A DNA stretch of 64,000 bases from Hominenteromicrobium mulieris (GTDB lineage: Bacteria > Bacillota > Clostridia > Oscillospirales > Acutalibacteraceae). Shown here one piece after another: positions 51,771-60,473 of this stretch. How positions within the stretch are numbered: position 1 is the stretch's first letter; the number at the start of each line of letters is the position of its first letter. The notes below the pieces were generated by a model, which saw only the letters and a program-made list of their open reading frames with translations, was not told the origin of the DNA and ran no database searches. The stretch is taken from NCBI GenBank assembly GCA_021029595.1, contig JAJJOY010000010.1, positions 1 through 64,000 of the forward strand, written 5' to 3'. The position numbers were made by a program, and so were the translations under genes.

Positions 51771-53567
51771 TTAAGTAGCCGAGCGCTGTGTGTCGTAAAT
51801 GCGTTTATAGATGCCGTCTTCCTTCGAGAGCGTTTCGTGCGTGACGCGCTGCACGATGCGACCCTTATCCATGACAATGATCTGGTCGGCATTCATGATG
51901 GTCGTGATGCGGTGGGCGATCAAAATCGTTGTGCCGCGCACGTTTTTGTTGATGGATTCGCGAATCTTCGCGTCGGTTTCCATATCCACGGCGGAAAGAG
52001 AGTCATCGAAAATTTTGATCGGCGTGTTCTGCATGAGCATACGGGCGATGGCGACGCGCTGTTTCTGACCGCCGGAGATCGTCACGCCGCGCTCGCCAAT
52101 CTGCGTATCGTAGCCTTCGGCAAAGCGGTCGATGGTGTCGTCGATGACGGCAAGGCGGGCATACTTGCGCACGCTTTCAATATCGTGGCGATTGGAACCG
52201 TCCGAAATGGTGTCCTTAAAGCTCTTTGAGAACAGGAACGGTTCCTGCAAAACAATGCCGATATTGCCGCGCAGGTGCGAAAGCGCGATGTTGCGGATAT
52301 CCACGCCGCCGATGGTGATCTCGCCGGAGCCTTCCGGCAGCTCGTATAGGCGGTCTAAAAGGTAGGTCAGCGTGCTTTTGCCGCTGCCCGTGGAGCCCAA
52401 AATGCCGAGCGTGGTGCCTGCGGGAATTTTGAGGTCAATGTCATGCAGAACTTCGCCGGAAGTGCCGTAGGAGAAGTTGACGTGCTTAAACACAATGTCG
52501 CGGTCCATGGGCGGGGTAACGGGGGTTTCCGCATCCTTTTCCGGCTCCGCGTCGAGAATTTCAAAAATACGCTTGGAGCTGATGCCGGTTTTTGAAAGCT
52601 CGCTCAAAAGACGACCGAGGCTGCGTGTAGGCCACACAAGCATGGAATTGTACGCGACGAACGCGAGGTACTCGCCCTCCGTGATGGCGCCGTCCACGAC
52701 GAACACGATGCCGGCGGCGATGATCGTCAACACCTGAATGCCGGAAAGCAAATCGCCGATGCCCCAGTTGACGCCCATCACGTGGCCGAGGCGTACCCAG
52801 AGGTCGGAGAAGAGGTCGTTCTGCTTATTGAATTTATCTTTTTCAAAGCGCTCGCGGCCGAACGCGCGCACCACGCGCACGCCGGTCAGGTTTTCCTGCA
52901 CCATGGCGGTCAGCTTGCCTTCGGCTTCATCCGCAATGCGGAAGCGGTCGCCCACGATGACGAAGAAGATCATGGAATACCCCACGACGATCGGGATAAA
53001 AATAAAGGCGATAAGCGCGAGCTTTACGTTCATGGAGAACATCAGGGCGAGTGAGACAACGATGAGAAAAACCACGCGCACAAGCTCCATCATCTGGTCG
53101 TTGATAAAGTTGTGAATGAGGTCGACATCCTGCGTGCATCTCTGGATGATGTCGCCGGTCTGGTTTTTGTTGTGCCATGCGTAGGGCAGGCGCTGAATGT
53201 GCGAAAACAGCGTGTTGCGGATCTTCGTCACGGTGCCCTCGCAGCCCTTTGCCATATTCATGCGCGAAAGGTACGTGGAAATGCCCGCGAGCACCGCGAA
53301 CAAAAGCGACGCCAAGGCGCATAGAATGAGATTTTGACGTAAGAAATCCCGCCCGCCCATGTTTTCGATCTGTGTTGCCAAAAACGAAGGGAGGTTGAAC
53401 GGGGAGTCGTTGATGACGGAGTCTACCGTCACGCGGATGATCTGCGGTGTCATGTACCCGGCGAAGACCGAGATCGCCATGGTGAGCAGCGCCAGCACAA
53501 AATTGTGGCGCAGTCCCTTTGTAAAGGAGTAAAACCGCAGAATGGTCGTGCGTTTTTCCTTTTTCAC
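51771..53567 (-). CDS. Heterodimeric ABC exporter, subunit with degenerate Walker B (BmrC/YheI-like)
   Basis: 598 residues from the GTG at 53567, which puts the first helix about 20 residues in, as usual. In-frame ATG 53675 and GTG 53687 would add 36-40 basic residues and cannot be excluded. Six membrane helices, Walker A GSTGSGKST, QEPFLFSKSFKDTI, a standard signature ISGGQKQR, and Walker B IKIFDDSLSAVD, in which Asp replaces the catalytic Glu. H-loop is IAHRITT. It works with the subunit encoded 24 nt downstream. A leader of about 200-300 nt with a terminator hairpin precedes it. Confidence 0.88.
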   Translation of the reverse strand: MKKEKRTTILRFYSFTKGLRHNFVLALLTMAISVFAGYMTPQIIRVTVDSVINDSPFNLPSFLATQIENMGGRDFLRQNLILCALASLLFAVLAGISTYLSRMNMAKGCEGTVTKIRNTLFSHIQRLPYAWHNKNQTGDIIQRCTQDVDLIHNFINDQMMELVRVVFLIVVSLALMFSMNVKLALIAFIFIPIVVGYSMIFFVIVGDRFRIADEAEGKLTAMVQENLTGVRVVRAFGRERFEKDKFNKQNDLFSDLWVRLGHVMGVNWGIGDLLSGIQVLTIIAAGIVFVVDGAITEGEYLAFVAYNSMLVWPTRSLGRLLSELSKTGISSKRIFEILDAEPEKDAETPVTPPMDRDIVFKHVNFSYGTSGEVLHDIDLKIPAGTTLGILGSTGSGKSTLTYLLDRLYELPEGSGEITIGGVDIRNIALSHLRGNIGIVLQEPFLFSKSFKDTISDGSNRHDIESVRKYARLAVIDDTIDRFAEGYDTQIGERGVTISGGQKQRVAIARMLMQNTPIKIFDDSLSAVDMETDAKIRESINKNVRGTTILIAHRITTIMNADQIIVMDKGRIVQRVTHETLSKEDGIYKRIYDTQRSAT

Positions 53568-53721
53568 AATATACCGGTTGCCTTTCCGGTGCGCATTTTG
53601 TCTAAACAAAAAAGGAGAAGTCGGCCACACCTCAAGCTGCTTCTTGCCCGCGCGGTTTCCCGACGGTATGGACATCTTTTTGCGCACCTCACACTGTGCC
53701 GGGTGTTTAGTATCGGCACAG

Positions 53722-53752
53722 AAAAACGGGTCGAAGCCAAAGCTTCGAGCCC
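53722..53752 (-). terminator. Leader terminator/attenuator of the ABC exporter operon
   Basis: On the minus strand GGGCTCGAAGC (53742-53752) pairs, with one bulged C, with GCTTCGACCC (53728-53737) across TTTG, followed by GTTTTTC. It lies between the predicted promoter (53888-53916) and every possible start codon. An upstream hairpin CCGTAAAAACC (53819-53829) / GGTTTTTGCGG (53768-53778) is also present. This is the layout of transcription attenuation, as known for the bmrBCD leader. Confidence 0.6.
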
Positions 53753-53887
53753 TTCACAGCGTGTATGCCGCAAAAACCGCTTGTTTTGTGTCCCGCTGCC
53801 GAACGCCATGAACACACAGGTTTTTACGGTATGAGCCCGGAAACAGACACGGCTTTCCGAACCCATAGATAGTATGACGGCGATTTA

Positions 53888-53916
53888 ACTTTAACATCAC
53901 AGATACAAAAAGTCAA
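53888..53916 (-). promoter_or_regulatory. Promoter of the ABC exporter operon
   Basis: On the minus strand: -35 TTGACT (53911-53916), 17-nt spacer, -10 TAAAGT (53888-53893). It gives a leader of about 205-315 nt depending on the start codon. Confidence 0.6.
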
Positions 53917-54062
53917 TCGTGTTGAGCAAAAATTTTGTTAGAAAATATAAGTTTCGTGTGCGGCGGGCGTGCAACAAGGGAACCGAATAGACTTTTTAGC
54001 GCTAAATGGACTGAAAATTACAGTTTTGGGGGCGTCTGCGAAGAAAATTTACAAATACCCCC

Positions 54063-54091
54063 TTGCTATTTTGAAACATGCGGATTATAAT
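54063..54091 (+). promoter_or_regulatory. Promoter of the haemolysin III-like gene
   Basis: -35 TTGCTA (54063-54068), 17-nt spacer, -10 TATAAT (54086-54091). A CCGGGG/CCCCGG hairpin (54154-54170) sits just before the ribosome binding site. Nothing else is seen in 53917-54188. Confidence 0.7.
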
Positions 54092-54188
54092 ATGAATATA
54101 TCTGGTATTGAAAACCATATAAAAGAAAAATAAAAAACAGTTTTAAAATAAAGAACCGGGGCAGGTCCCCGGAGAAAGGGTGAAACGT

Positions 54189-54890
54189 ATGGATATGCAG
54201 ACGGCATACGCCGGTTACGGTGCAAGAAAGGTTTGGCATAAGGAAGACAGGATGCGGCTGTCTTTGCCGCTGTATTCGCTTGGGGAAGAGATCTTCTCCG
54301 CTGTGTCACACGGTGTGGGCGCGCTGTTCGGTGCGGCGGCGCTCGTTATGTTATTGTGGTTCTGCGAAAAGAGTCTTGTGAACGTCGTCAGCGTCAGCAT
54401 TTTCGGCGGCACAATGATTTTGCTCTACACGGTCTCCACCCTTTACCACGCATTGAATGTGAACCGCGCGAAAAAGGTGTTTCGCGTGCTCGACCACTGC
54501 ACAATCTATCTGCTCATCGCAGGCACATATACGCCCATCACGCTGTGCTGCATTGAGGGCAGGCAGGGCATCGTCATGTTCGCGGCCGTGTGGGCTGCGG
54601 CGGTGCTGGGCATTATTTTAAACGCCGTCGATATGGAGAAATTCAAGGTCGTTTCGATGATCTGCTACCTGATGATGGGCTGGGTCGTCGTACTGGCGTT
54701 TAACACGGTCGCGGCAAAAATGCCGGGTGTGGGATTAAACTGCCTCATCGCGGGCGGCGTGGCGTACACCGCAGGCGCGGTGCTGTACGGCCTCGGCAAA
54801 AAAGTGCCGTACATGCACGCCGTGTGGCACCTGTTTGTCTTAGTCGGCAGCGTGCTGCATACGCTGAGCGTGTTTACGGTAATTATTTGA
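54189..54890 (+). CDS. Haemolysin III/PAQR family membrane protein
   Basis: 233 residues from the ATG at 54189, eight bases after GAGAAAGGG. Seven membrane helices. Metal-site motifs of the PAQR/HlyIII (YqfA/TrhA) family: Ser and His in STLYHAL (near 82), the Asp in FRVLDHCTIYLLIAGTYTPITL (near 100), and the two His of HAVWHLFVLVGSVLH near the C-terminus. Members are zinc-dependent membrane hydrolases or regulators of membrane fluidity; haemolysis is rarely their role. Confidence 0.92.
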   Translation: MDMQTAYAGYGARKVWHKEDRMRLSLPLYSLGEEIFSAVSHGVGALFGAAALVMLLWFCEKSLVNVVSVSIFGGTMILLYTVSTLYHALNVNRAKKVFRVLDHCTIYLLIAGTYTPITLCCIEGRQGIVMFAAVWAAAVLGIILNAVDMEKFKVVSMICYLMMGWVVVLAFNTVAAKMPGVGLNCLIAGGVAYTAGAVLYGLGKKVPYMHAVWHLFVLVGSVLHTLSVFTVII

Positions 54891-54936
54891 TAATTGACTT
54901 TTCTATAAAAATCACAAACCGAAAGGATTAAGCTGC

Positions 54937-56037
54937 ATGAAGGTATCCGAATTTACATTTGATTCCAGCACGGCACATAACAAAATTTTCACCCGCCTGT
55001 ATGAGCCGGACGGCGAACCGAAGGCTGTTTTGCAGATTTCGCACGGCATGGCGGAGCATAGTGCGTTGTATAAACCGTTTTGCGAATACATGGCGCAGCG
55101 CGGCTTTGTCGTTGTCATCAACGATCACCTCGGCCATGGCCGCAGCGTGACCTCCGGCGCGCTCTACGGGCATTTCGGCGAAAAGGGCGGCCTCTATAAT
55201 GTCGTCGAGGATCAGCGCAATTTGCAGAGCATCATGCGCGAAAAATATCCCGAGCTGCCGTATTTTCTCATGGGCCACAGCATGGGCTCGTTCATCGCGC
55301 GCGAATTTGCGGCCGCCTACGGCAACTCCCTCACGGCAGTGGTATTCATGGGTACCAGCGCGGGCATTTCGACTGCCATGTGGAAGGCCGAGCGCACGTA
55401 CCTCAATATGCTGAAAAAGGCAAAGGGCGCACGGGCGAAAATTCCGTCGCTCGAGAAGATCGCCACGGGTCCGTACAACAAGAAATTCAAGCCCAACCGC
55501 ACAAATTACGACTGGGTGACGAGTAAGGAAGAGGAAGTGGATCGCTTTGTAAACGACCCGCTGTGCGGCTTCCCGCTCACGGTGCAGGGGTATATCGACC
55601 TCGGCACGCTTTTGTACGCCATCAACACCGACCAGTGGTACCGCCGTGTGCCGAAAGACCTGCCGATTTTGCTCATCTCCGGCGAAAACGATCCCGTGGG
55701 CGATATGGGCAAGGGCGTGCGCCGTGTGTTTGATAAATTGAATAAGACCGGGCACGACGTGAAGCTGACGCTTTACCCGCGCATCCGCCACGCGCTCATC
55801 ACCGAGATGAACAGTGCGCAGGTCTACGAAGACCTGTATGCTTTCTTCTCGTCGCACCTGCCGAAGGCGGAAGAGCCGGTTTACGAAAAAGAGACGGAAG
55901 CAGAGCCTAAAGTTTCCACAGAAACGGAAAAATCCGTTGAAAATCCTGCTGCGGAAGAAGAAAAAGAGACCGAAGCGGCAGCCGCCGAAAAATACGACGA
56001 CATGCCGGAAGAAAACGCAGAGCTTCCCGTGATTTGA
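54937..56037 (+). CDS. Alpha/beta hydrolase, monoacylglycerol lipase-like, with acidic tail
   Basis: 366 residues. The lysophospholipase/MGL fold: oxyanion region QISHGMAEHSALY (near 33), DHLGHGRS (near 62), nucleophile Ser in FLMGHSMGSFIAREFAA (near 112), the acid Asp in ILLISGENDPVGDMGKG (near 250) and the catalytic His in YPRIRHALITEMN (near 284). After residue about 305 comes a 60-residue Glu/Ala/Lys-rich acidic tail, which is not part of the fold and may be a solubility or interaction segment. It is probably cytosolic. It hydrolyses monoacylglycerols or related esters. Confidence 0.9.
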   Translation: MKVSEFTFDSSTAHNKIFTRLYEPDGEPKAVLQISHGMAEHSALYKPFCEYMAQRGFVVVINDHLGHGRSVTSGALYGHFGEKGGLYNVVEDQRNLQSIMREKYPELPYFLMGHSMGSFIAREFAAAYGNSLTAVVFMGTSAGISTAMWKAERTYLNMLKKAKGARAKIPSLEKIATGPYNKKFKPNRTNYDWVTSKEEEVDRFVNDPLCGFPLTVQGYIDLGTLLYAINTDQWYRRVPKDLPILLISGENDPVGDMGKGVRRVFDKLNKTGHDVKLTLYPRIRHALITEMNSAQVYEDLYAFFSSHLPKAEEPVYEKETEAEPKVSTETEKSVENPAAEEEKETEAAAAEKYDDMPEENAELPVI

Positions 56038-56059
56038 AAATAGAAAAGCCAAGCGGAAA

Positions 56060-56104
56060 GTCGCCTTTGCACCGACGTACATAATCGGGCAGGGGCGGCT
56101 TTTT
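56060..56104 (+). terminator. Terminator of the lipase gene
   Basis: GTCGCCTTTGC (56060-56070) pairs with GCAGGGGCGGC (56089-56099), including three wobble pairs, then TTTTT. Confidence 0.7.
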
Positions 56105-56154
56105 GCATAAGAAAATCTTTTTCCGCGTATACATAGCGCGAAGGAGGGATCGGG

Positions 56155-57063
56155 ATGTACGGTGTTTTGAGCTTGCGTTCGCATCGTGTGCCGAGCGTCG
56201 GTGCGTTTTATCGCTTGTTGCCCGCGTGGCTGCGCAGAACGGCGGCCGCAGCGCTGACGCTCGGCACCATCGGGGCGCTCGGTGCGATCTTAACGGTCAT
56301 GGCGGAGGACCCCGGCGTGCGCGTACCGGTCATCATGTATCACGCCGTTATGGACGACGCGTCGCGCCTTGGCAAATACGTCATTTCGCCGGAGGAACTC
56401 GAAAGCGATTTTAAGTGGCTTTCGGAAAACGGCTATACGGCAATTTTATCCGAAGACCTCATAAACTACACGGAAAACGGCGCCGCGCTGCCTGAAAAAC
56501 CGATTTTGCTGACGTTTGACGACGGGTATTACAATAACTACTTATACGCTTATCCCACCGCAAAGCGGTACGGCATGAAATTTGTGCTTTCGCCCATCGG
56601 AAAATACGCCGACCTCTACACCGAAACGCCGGACAAAAGCCCGTACTATGCGCACTGCACGTGGGATATGCTGCGCGAAATGCAGTCTTCCGGCGTGGTG
56701 GAAATTGCGAATCACACGTATGACCTGCACAGCTCGGACGGTGCGCGGCTCGGCACAAAGCAGCTTTCCGGGGAATCTCTGGAAGACTACACGAAGCTTC
56801 TCACCGAAGATGTGACGCTTTTTCAGCAGAAAGCAGAAGAAAACCTGCAAAGTAAGCCCGTCCTGTTTGCATATCCGTTCGGCGCAGTGAGTAAGGGAGA
56901 GCCGGAGATCATCAAAAACCTCGGGTTTAAGGTTACGCTTTCGTGTGAGGAGCGTGTCAGCACCGTTACGCGTGCCCCGGAAAGCTTATATTACCTCGGC
57001 CGCTACCTGCGTCCCTCGGGTGTGAACAGCGAGTCGTTTTTTGAACACATTTTGAAAGCATGA
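56155..57063 (+). CDS. Membrane-anchored polysaccharide deacetylase
   Basis: 302 residues. One N-terminal membrane segment (about 28-50) then a NodB-homology domain outside: VIMYHAVMDD near 60, the TFDDGYYNNYLYAYPTAKRYG motif (Asp-Asp metal and catalytic residues near 120) and IANHTYDLHSSDG (H-x3-H metal ligands near 184). YPFGAVSKGEPEIIKNLGF follows. It removes acetyl groups from peptidoglycan or another surface sugar polymer. The 15-nt gap to the amidase gene suggests one transcript for cell-wall remodelling. Confidence 0.9.
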   Translation: MYGVLSLRSHRVPSVGAFYRLLPAWLRRTAAAALTLGTIGALGAILTVMAEDPGVRVPVIMYHAVMDDASRLGKYVISPEELESDFKWLSENGYTAILSEDLINYTENGAALPEKPILLTFDDGYYNNYLYAYPTAKRYGMKFVLSPIGKYADLYTETPDKSPYYAHCTWDMLREMQSSGVVEIANHTYDLHSSDGARLGTKQLSGESLEDYTKLLTEDVTLFQQKAEENLQSKPVLFAYPFGAVSKGEPEIIKNLGFKVTLSCEERVSTVTRAPESLYYLGRYLRPSGVNSESFFEHILKA

Positions 57064-57078
57064 TGTAGGAGGGTTCAT

Positions 57079-57618
57079 ATGCCGACAATCTATTTAAGCC
57101 CGTCCATTCAGCCGTACAATAAGTATTTGACAGAGGGCGATGAGCAGTACTGGATGAACCGTATCGCGGACGACATGGTGCCCATGCTGGAGCAAAACGG
57201 CATCAAAGTTGTGCGCAACACGCCGAACACGTCGCTTGGGCAGGCGATACGCGAATCGAACGCCGGGAATTACGATTTGCATTTGGCGCTGCACTCGAAC
57301 GCCGGGCCGTCAAATTTGGCGGGGAAGCTGCGCGGGCCGGATGTGTACTATTATCCGTACAGCGCTTCCGGCAAGCGCGCGGCGGAGCTTATTGCCGATG
57401 AACTGCGGAAAATTTACCCCGACCCCGACCTTGTGAGCACAGTGGCGACGACACGTCTTGCGGAGATCACGAAAACGAGCGCACCGGCGGTCCTCGTAGA
57501 GATCGCGTACCACGACAACGCCGAGGACGAAGCGTGGATTAGAAATAATATCACTGTGATTGCCGAAGCGCTTACCCGCGCAGTGTGTGCGTACCTTGAG
57601 ATGAACTGCGCGCTGTGA
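57079..57618 (+). CDS. N-acetylmuramoyl-L-alanine amidase-like protein (Amidase_3)
   Basis: 179 residues, catalytic domain only, without signal peptide. The first strand reads IYLSPSIQPYNKYLTEGDEQ, where classical Amidase_3 proteins have D-x-G-H-G, so the first zinc His is replaced; a subgroup with SPS-Q is known. The second His lies in DLHLALHSNAG (near 70) and the catalytic Glu in APAVLVEIAYHDN (near 138). It would cleave the bond between muramic acid and L-Ala. It lies between the deacetylase and the symporter, whose start overlaps its stop. Confidence 0.82.
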   Translation: MPTIYLSPSIQPYNKYLTEGDEQYWMNRIADDMVPMLEQNGIKVVRNTPNTSLGQAIRESNAGNYDLHLALHSNAGPSNLAGKLRGPDVYYYPYSASGKRAAELIADELRKIYPDPDLVSTVATTRLAEITKTSAPAVLVEIAYHDNAEDEAWIRNNITVIAEALTRAVCAYLEMNCAL

Positions 57619-58919
57619 ACGAGAGCTTCTCGGCGTTTGTCCGTGTTTTGACAGCGGTTTTGTGGGGGCCGCACGTGCTGCTTTTGATTTTGCTTGCGGG
57701 CGTGTGGTTTACGCTGCGCGGGCGGTTCATGCAGGTGACAAAGCTGCCGGGCATGACGCGCGGGGCATTGTGCGGCACGCAGCGCTGCGGGGGATTTTCC
57801 GCATTTCAGTCCTTGACGGCGTCGCTTGCCGGCTCGCTCGGCACGGGGAATATTCTGGGTGTTGCGGCGGCAATCCTGGTCGGTGGCGCGGGCGCGGTCG
57901 TCTGGATGTGGATTGCGGCGTTTTTCGGCATGATGACCGTATATGCCGAGGGCGTTTTGGCGGCAAAATTCGGCACGAAAAACGCCCCCGGCGCGATCGG
58001 CTATGTGCAGAAGGCGTTCGGGCGGCACGGCGCAAAAATTTATGCCGCAGGCTGTGTGCTTTCGGCGCTCGGCATGGGCACCATGGCGCAGACCGGCGCG
58101 GCATCGTCGGTGCTGGTGCCCATGGGTGTGCCGCGCGTGCTTGCGGGCGTTGTATTTGCGGGGCTTTTGCTCCTTTGCGTGCGCGGCGGCCTGCCGAAAG
58201 CCGTGCGCGTCACGGAAAAGCTTGTGCCGTTCATGGCGGGGCTGTTTTTAGCGTTGTGCGCCGCGGTGCTCCTTCTGCGCGGAAGCCATATCCCCGGCGC
58301 GGTGCGGAATATGCTGAAAGGTGCGTTTTCGCTGAAAGCCGGTGCGGGCGGCGTATGCGGCATGATTTTAGCCATGCGTGAGGGCATTTCACGCGGGGTG
58401 TTCACAAACGAAGCGGGCCTTGGCAGCGGTACATTCGCGACGTTCCGCACGGAAAATAAGACCCCGGAGCAGATCGGTACACTCGGCGCTTTGCAGGTGT
58501 TTATCGACACAATCCTGCTGTGCACAATTACGGCGCTGTGCATGCTGGTGTCACCCGTGCGTGATTTTTCCCCGGAAGCGGCGCTTTCGGTGTTTTCGCT
58601 CGTTTTGGGGCGGTTCGGCGAGCTTTCTGCCGGCGTATGCGTGGCGCTTTTTGCGTTTGCATCGGTTTTGGCGTGGAGCTGCTACGGTATGGACGCGCTA
58701 CTGTATTTATTGCCGAAAAAAGGCGCGGCGGAAAAGAGAATATACATGGCGTTTACGGCGCTTTCCTGCTTTTTGGGGTGCATGTCGCCGTTCCTCGGCG
58801 TTTTAAATGTATGTGATGCGTTTAACGGCCTGATGGCGCTTTTGAACGTCCCGGCGCTTTTGGTTTTAACGCCGCAGGTTTTTGCAAAACAAATTGCCCA
58901 AAAGCCAAAAAAGGTATAG
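57615..58919 (+). CDS. Alanine/glycine:cation symporter family protein (AGCS)
   Basis: 434 residues, GTG start overlapping the amidase stop by 4 bases. About ten membrane helices. Family signatures: FSAFQSLTASLAGSLGTGNILGVAAAILVGGAGAVVWMWIAAFFGMMTVYAEGVLAAKF (about 57-115), MREGISRGVFTNEAGLGSGTFA (about 255-275) and FASVLAWSCYGMDALLYLL near 350. It takes up alanine or glycine with Na+ or H+. Coupling to cell-wall genes suggests recovery of wall-derived amino acids. Confidence 0.93.
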   Translation: MNESFSAFVRVLTAVLWGPHVLLLILLAGVWFTLRGRFMQVTKLPGMTRGALCGTQRCGGFSAFQSLTASLAGSLGTGNILGVAAAILVGGAGAVVWMWIAAFFGMMTVYAEGVLAAKFGTKNAPGAIGYVQKAFGRHGAKIYAAGCVLSALGMGTMAQTGAASSVLVPMGVPRVLAGVVFAGLLLLCVRGGLPKAVRVTEKLVPFMAGLFLALCAAVLLLRGSHIPGAVRNMLKGAFSLKAGAGGVCGMILAMREGISRGVFTNEAGLGSGTFATFRTENKTPEQIGTLGALQVFIDTILLCTITALCMLVSPVRDFSPEAALSVFSLVLGRFGELSAGVCVALFAFASVLAWSCYGMDALLYLLPKKGAAEKRIYMAFTALSCFLGCMSPFLGVLNVCDAFNGLMALLNVPALLVLTPQVFAKQIAQKPKKV

Positions 58920-59064
58920 ATTTTTCTTCGACAAGATGTTAAAATACAAATAGAGAGAAAAGCGATGAATAGAGGGGCTTTTAACGGTTCGTTTAGCCTG
59001 TCTTTGCTGATCTCCAAAAACAACGAATATGCGTTTCAAAAAAACGCGATAAGGAGGAAATATT

Positions 59065-59388
59065 ATGAAATTGATCCTTGCGATTGTCAGCAACGATGAC
59101 AGCGGTGCGGTCTCTTCCGCACTGACAAGAGGCGGCTTCTCCGTCACAAAGCTCGCTACTACCGGCGGCTTCCTGATGGCCGGCAACACCACCTTCATCT
59201 CCGGTGTTGAAGACGAAAAGGTCGATGAAGTCATCGGTATCATCGCGAAGCATTCCCGCCGCAGAACGCAGGTTGTGCCCAGTACCTCCACCATGGATGT
59301 GGGCATGTACTCCTCTTTCCCGGTGGAAGTCACCGTGGGCGGCTCTACCATTTTCGTGCTGAACGTAGACCGTTTTGAGAAGGTTTAA
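59065..59388 (+). CDS. darA: Cyclic di-AMP receptor DarA/PstA
   Basis: 107 residues, the whole PII-like fold (former DUF970). AAGGAGG lies upstream. Opens MKLILAIVSNDDSGAVSSALTRGGFSVTKLATTGGFLMAGNTTFISGV, with the conserved TTGGFLxxGNTT loop that contacts the ligand. STMDVGMYSSFPVEVTVGGSTIFVLNVDRFE ends the protein. It binds c-di-AMP and signals to unknown partners. The neighbours holB and yaaT are the same as in Bacillus; tmk and yaaR, found there, are absent. Confidence 0.95.
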   Translation: MKLILAIVSNDDSGAVSSALTRGGFSVTKLATTGGFLMAGNTTFISGVEDEKVDEVIGIIAKHSRRRTQVVPSTSTMDVGMYSSFPVEVTVGGSTIFVLNVDRFEKV

Positions 59389-60377
59389 TGCAGTTTGAAG
59401 GTTTTGCGGGGAATGCGGCTCTGAAAACGGCGCTTTCGGCGGCGTTTTCGCGCCGCAGGCTGCCGCATACTCTTCTTTTACAGGGTGAAGCGGGGCTTGG
59501 CAAACGCACGTTGGCGCAGATTCTGGCCCGCGCGGCGGTCTGCACATGCGAAAACCGCGATTTAGCGCCCTGCGGCGTATGCCCGGCGTGCATTCGCGCA
59601 AAAGCAGGCTCGCACCCGGATATCCGCATCGTTACGGGCAGCGGCAAATCGAACACGATTTCGGTCGCATCCGTCGATGAAGTCATCCGCGACGCATACA
59701 AAAAGCCGGAGGAAGCGGATATCAACGTCTACTGCATTTTTGCGGAAAATCCCATGCCGGAGATCACCCAGAATAAACTTTTGAAGGTCATTGAAGAGCC
59801 GCCGACAGGCGCGCTTTTCATCTTTACGGTGCTTTCTGCGGACGCTTTGCTGCCGACAATCCGCTCGCGTGCACAGGTTTTCACCGTGCGCCCGCCGGAG
59901 GAAAGCGAAGCGGCGGTTTACGTGCAGAACAAGACCGGCATGCCCATGGTGGAAGCTGAAAAGCTTGCATCTCTGCACCGCGGCAACATCGGCAGAATGC
60001 TTTCGGACGGCGAAAACGGCCGCGCCGCAAAAGCGGAGCAAATGGCGGAAGACATTGCAAACGCACTCGTTTCCGGCACGGAGCATGACCTTTTGGCGGC
60101 GACCGCGCCGCTCATCAAGGACAAGCCCTTATTCCCGGAAAGCATGGAACGCTTGCAGCTTTTGCTGCGCGATGCGTGTCTGCTGAAAAACAATGTAAAT
60201 GTGCAGGTGCCCGCGCGTGAGGTTTGCGACAAATTAAGACGCAAGCTGTCTTTAAAAGCGCTGATGGCGCTGTGCGAAATGACGGCAAAATACACGGAAT
60301 ACTGGCGGCGAAACGCGAACATGGCGCTGCTTGTAACGGCGCTGTGCGCCGAAATGAAAGAAACTGCGGGCAAATAA
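59388..60377 (+). CDS. holB: DNA polymerase III subunit delta'
   Basis: 329 residues, overlapping the darA stop by one base. P-loop GEAGLGKRT (near 33), a four-Cys zinc module CTCENRDLAPCGVCPACIRA (near 52-71), and TIRSRAQVFTV (sensor region, SRC replaced by SRA). It is the non-ATPase stator of the clamp loader that places the sliding clamp on DNA. Similarity and the conserved position beside darA and yaaT support the name. Confidence 0.92.
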   Translation: MQFEGFAGNAALKTALSAAFSRRRLPHTLLLQGEAGLGKRTLAQILARAAVCTCENRDLAPCGVCPACIRAKAGSHPDIRIVTGSGKSNTISVASVDEVIRDAYKKPEEADINVYCIFAENPMPEITQNKLLKVIEEPPTGALFIFTVLSADALLPTIRSRAQVFTVRPPEESEAAVYVQNKTGMPMVEAEKLASLHRGNIGRMLSDGENGRAAKAEQMAEDIANALVSGTEHDLLAATAPLIKDKPLFPESMERLQLLLRDACLLKNNVNVQVPAREVCDKLRRKLSLKALMALCEMTAKYTEYWRRNANMALLVTALCAEMKETAGK

Positions 60378-60473
60378 AGCCTGTTTTGAAATAAAAATCG
60401 TCCGTGTTGTCAAAATAACAATACGGATTTTCCCGGAAAGAAAGGAAGCCCTTTACGGGCTGTGGATATAAAT

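Noticed and set aside
53564-53866. 100-codon minus-strand open frame across the exporter leader
   Set aside because: No ribosome binding site, Arg-rich random-looking translation, and it runs through the terminator hairpin. Treated as leader sequence.
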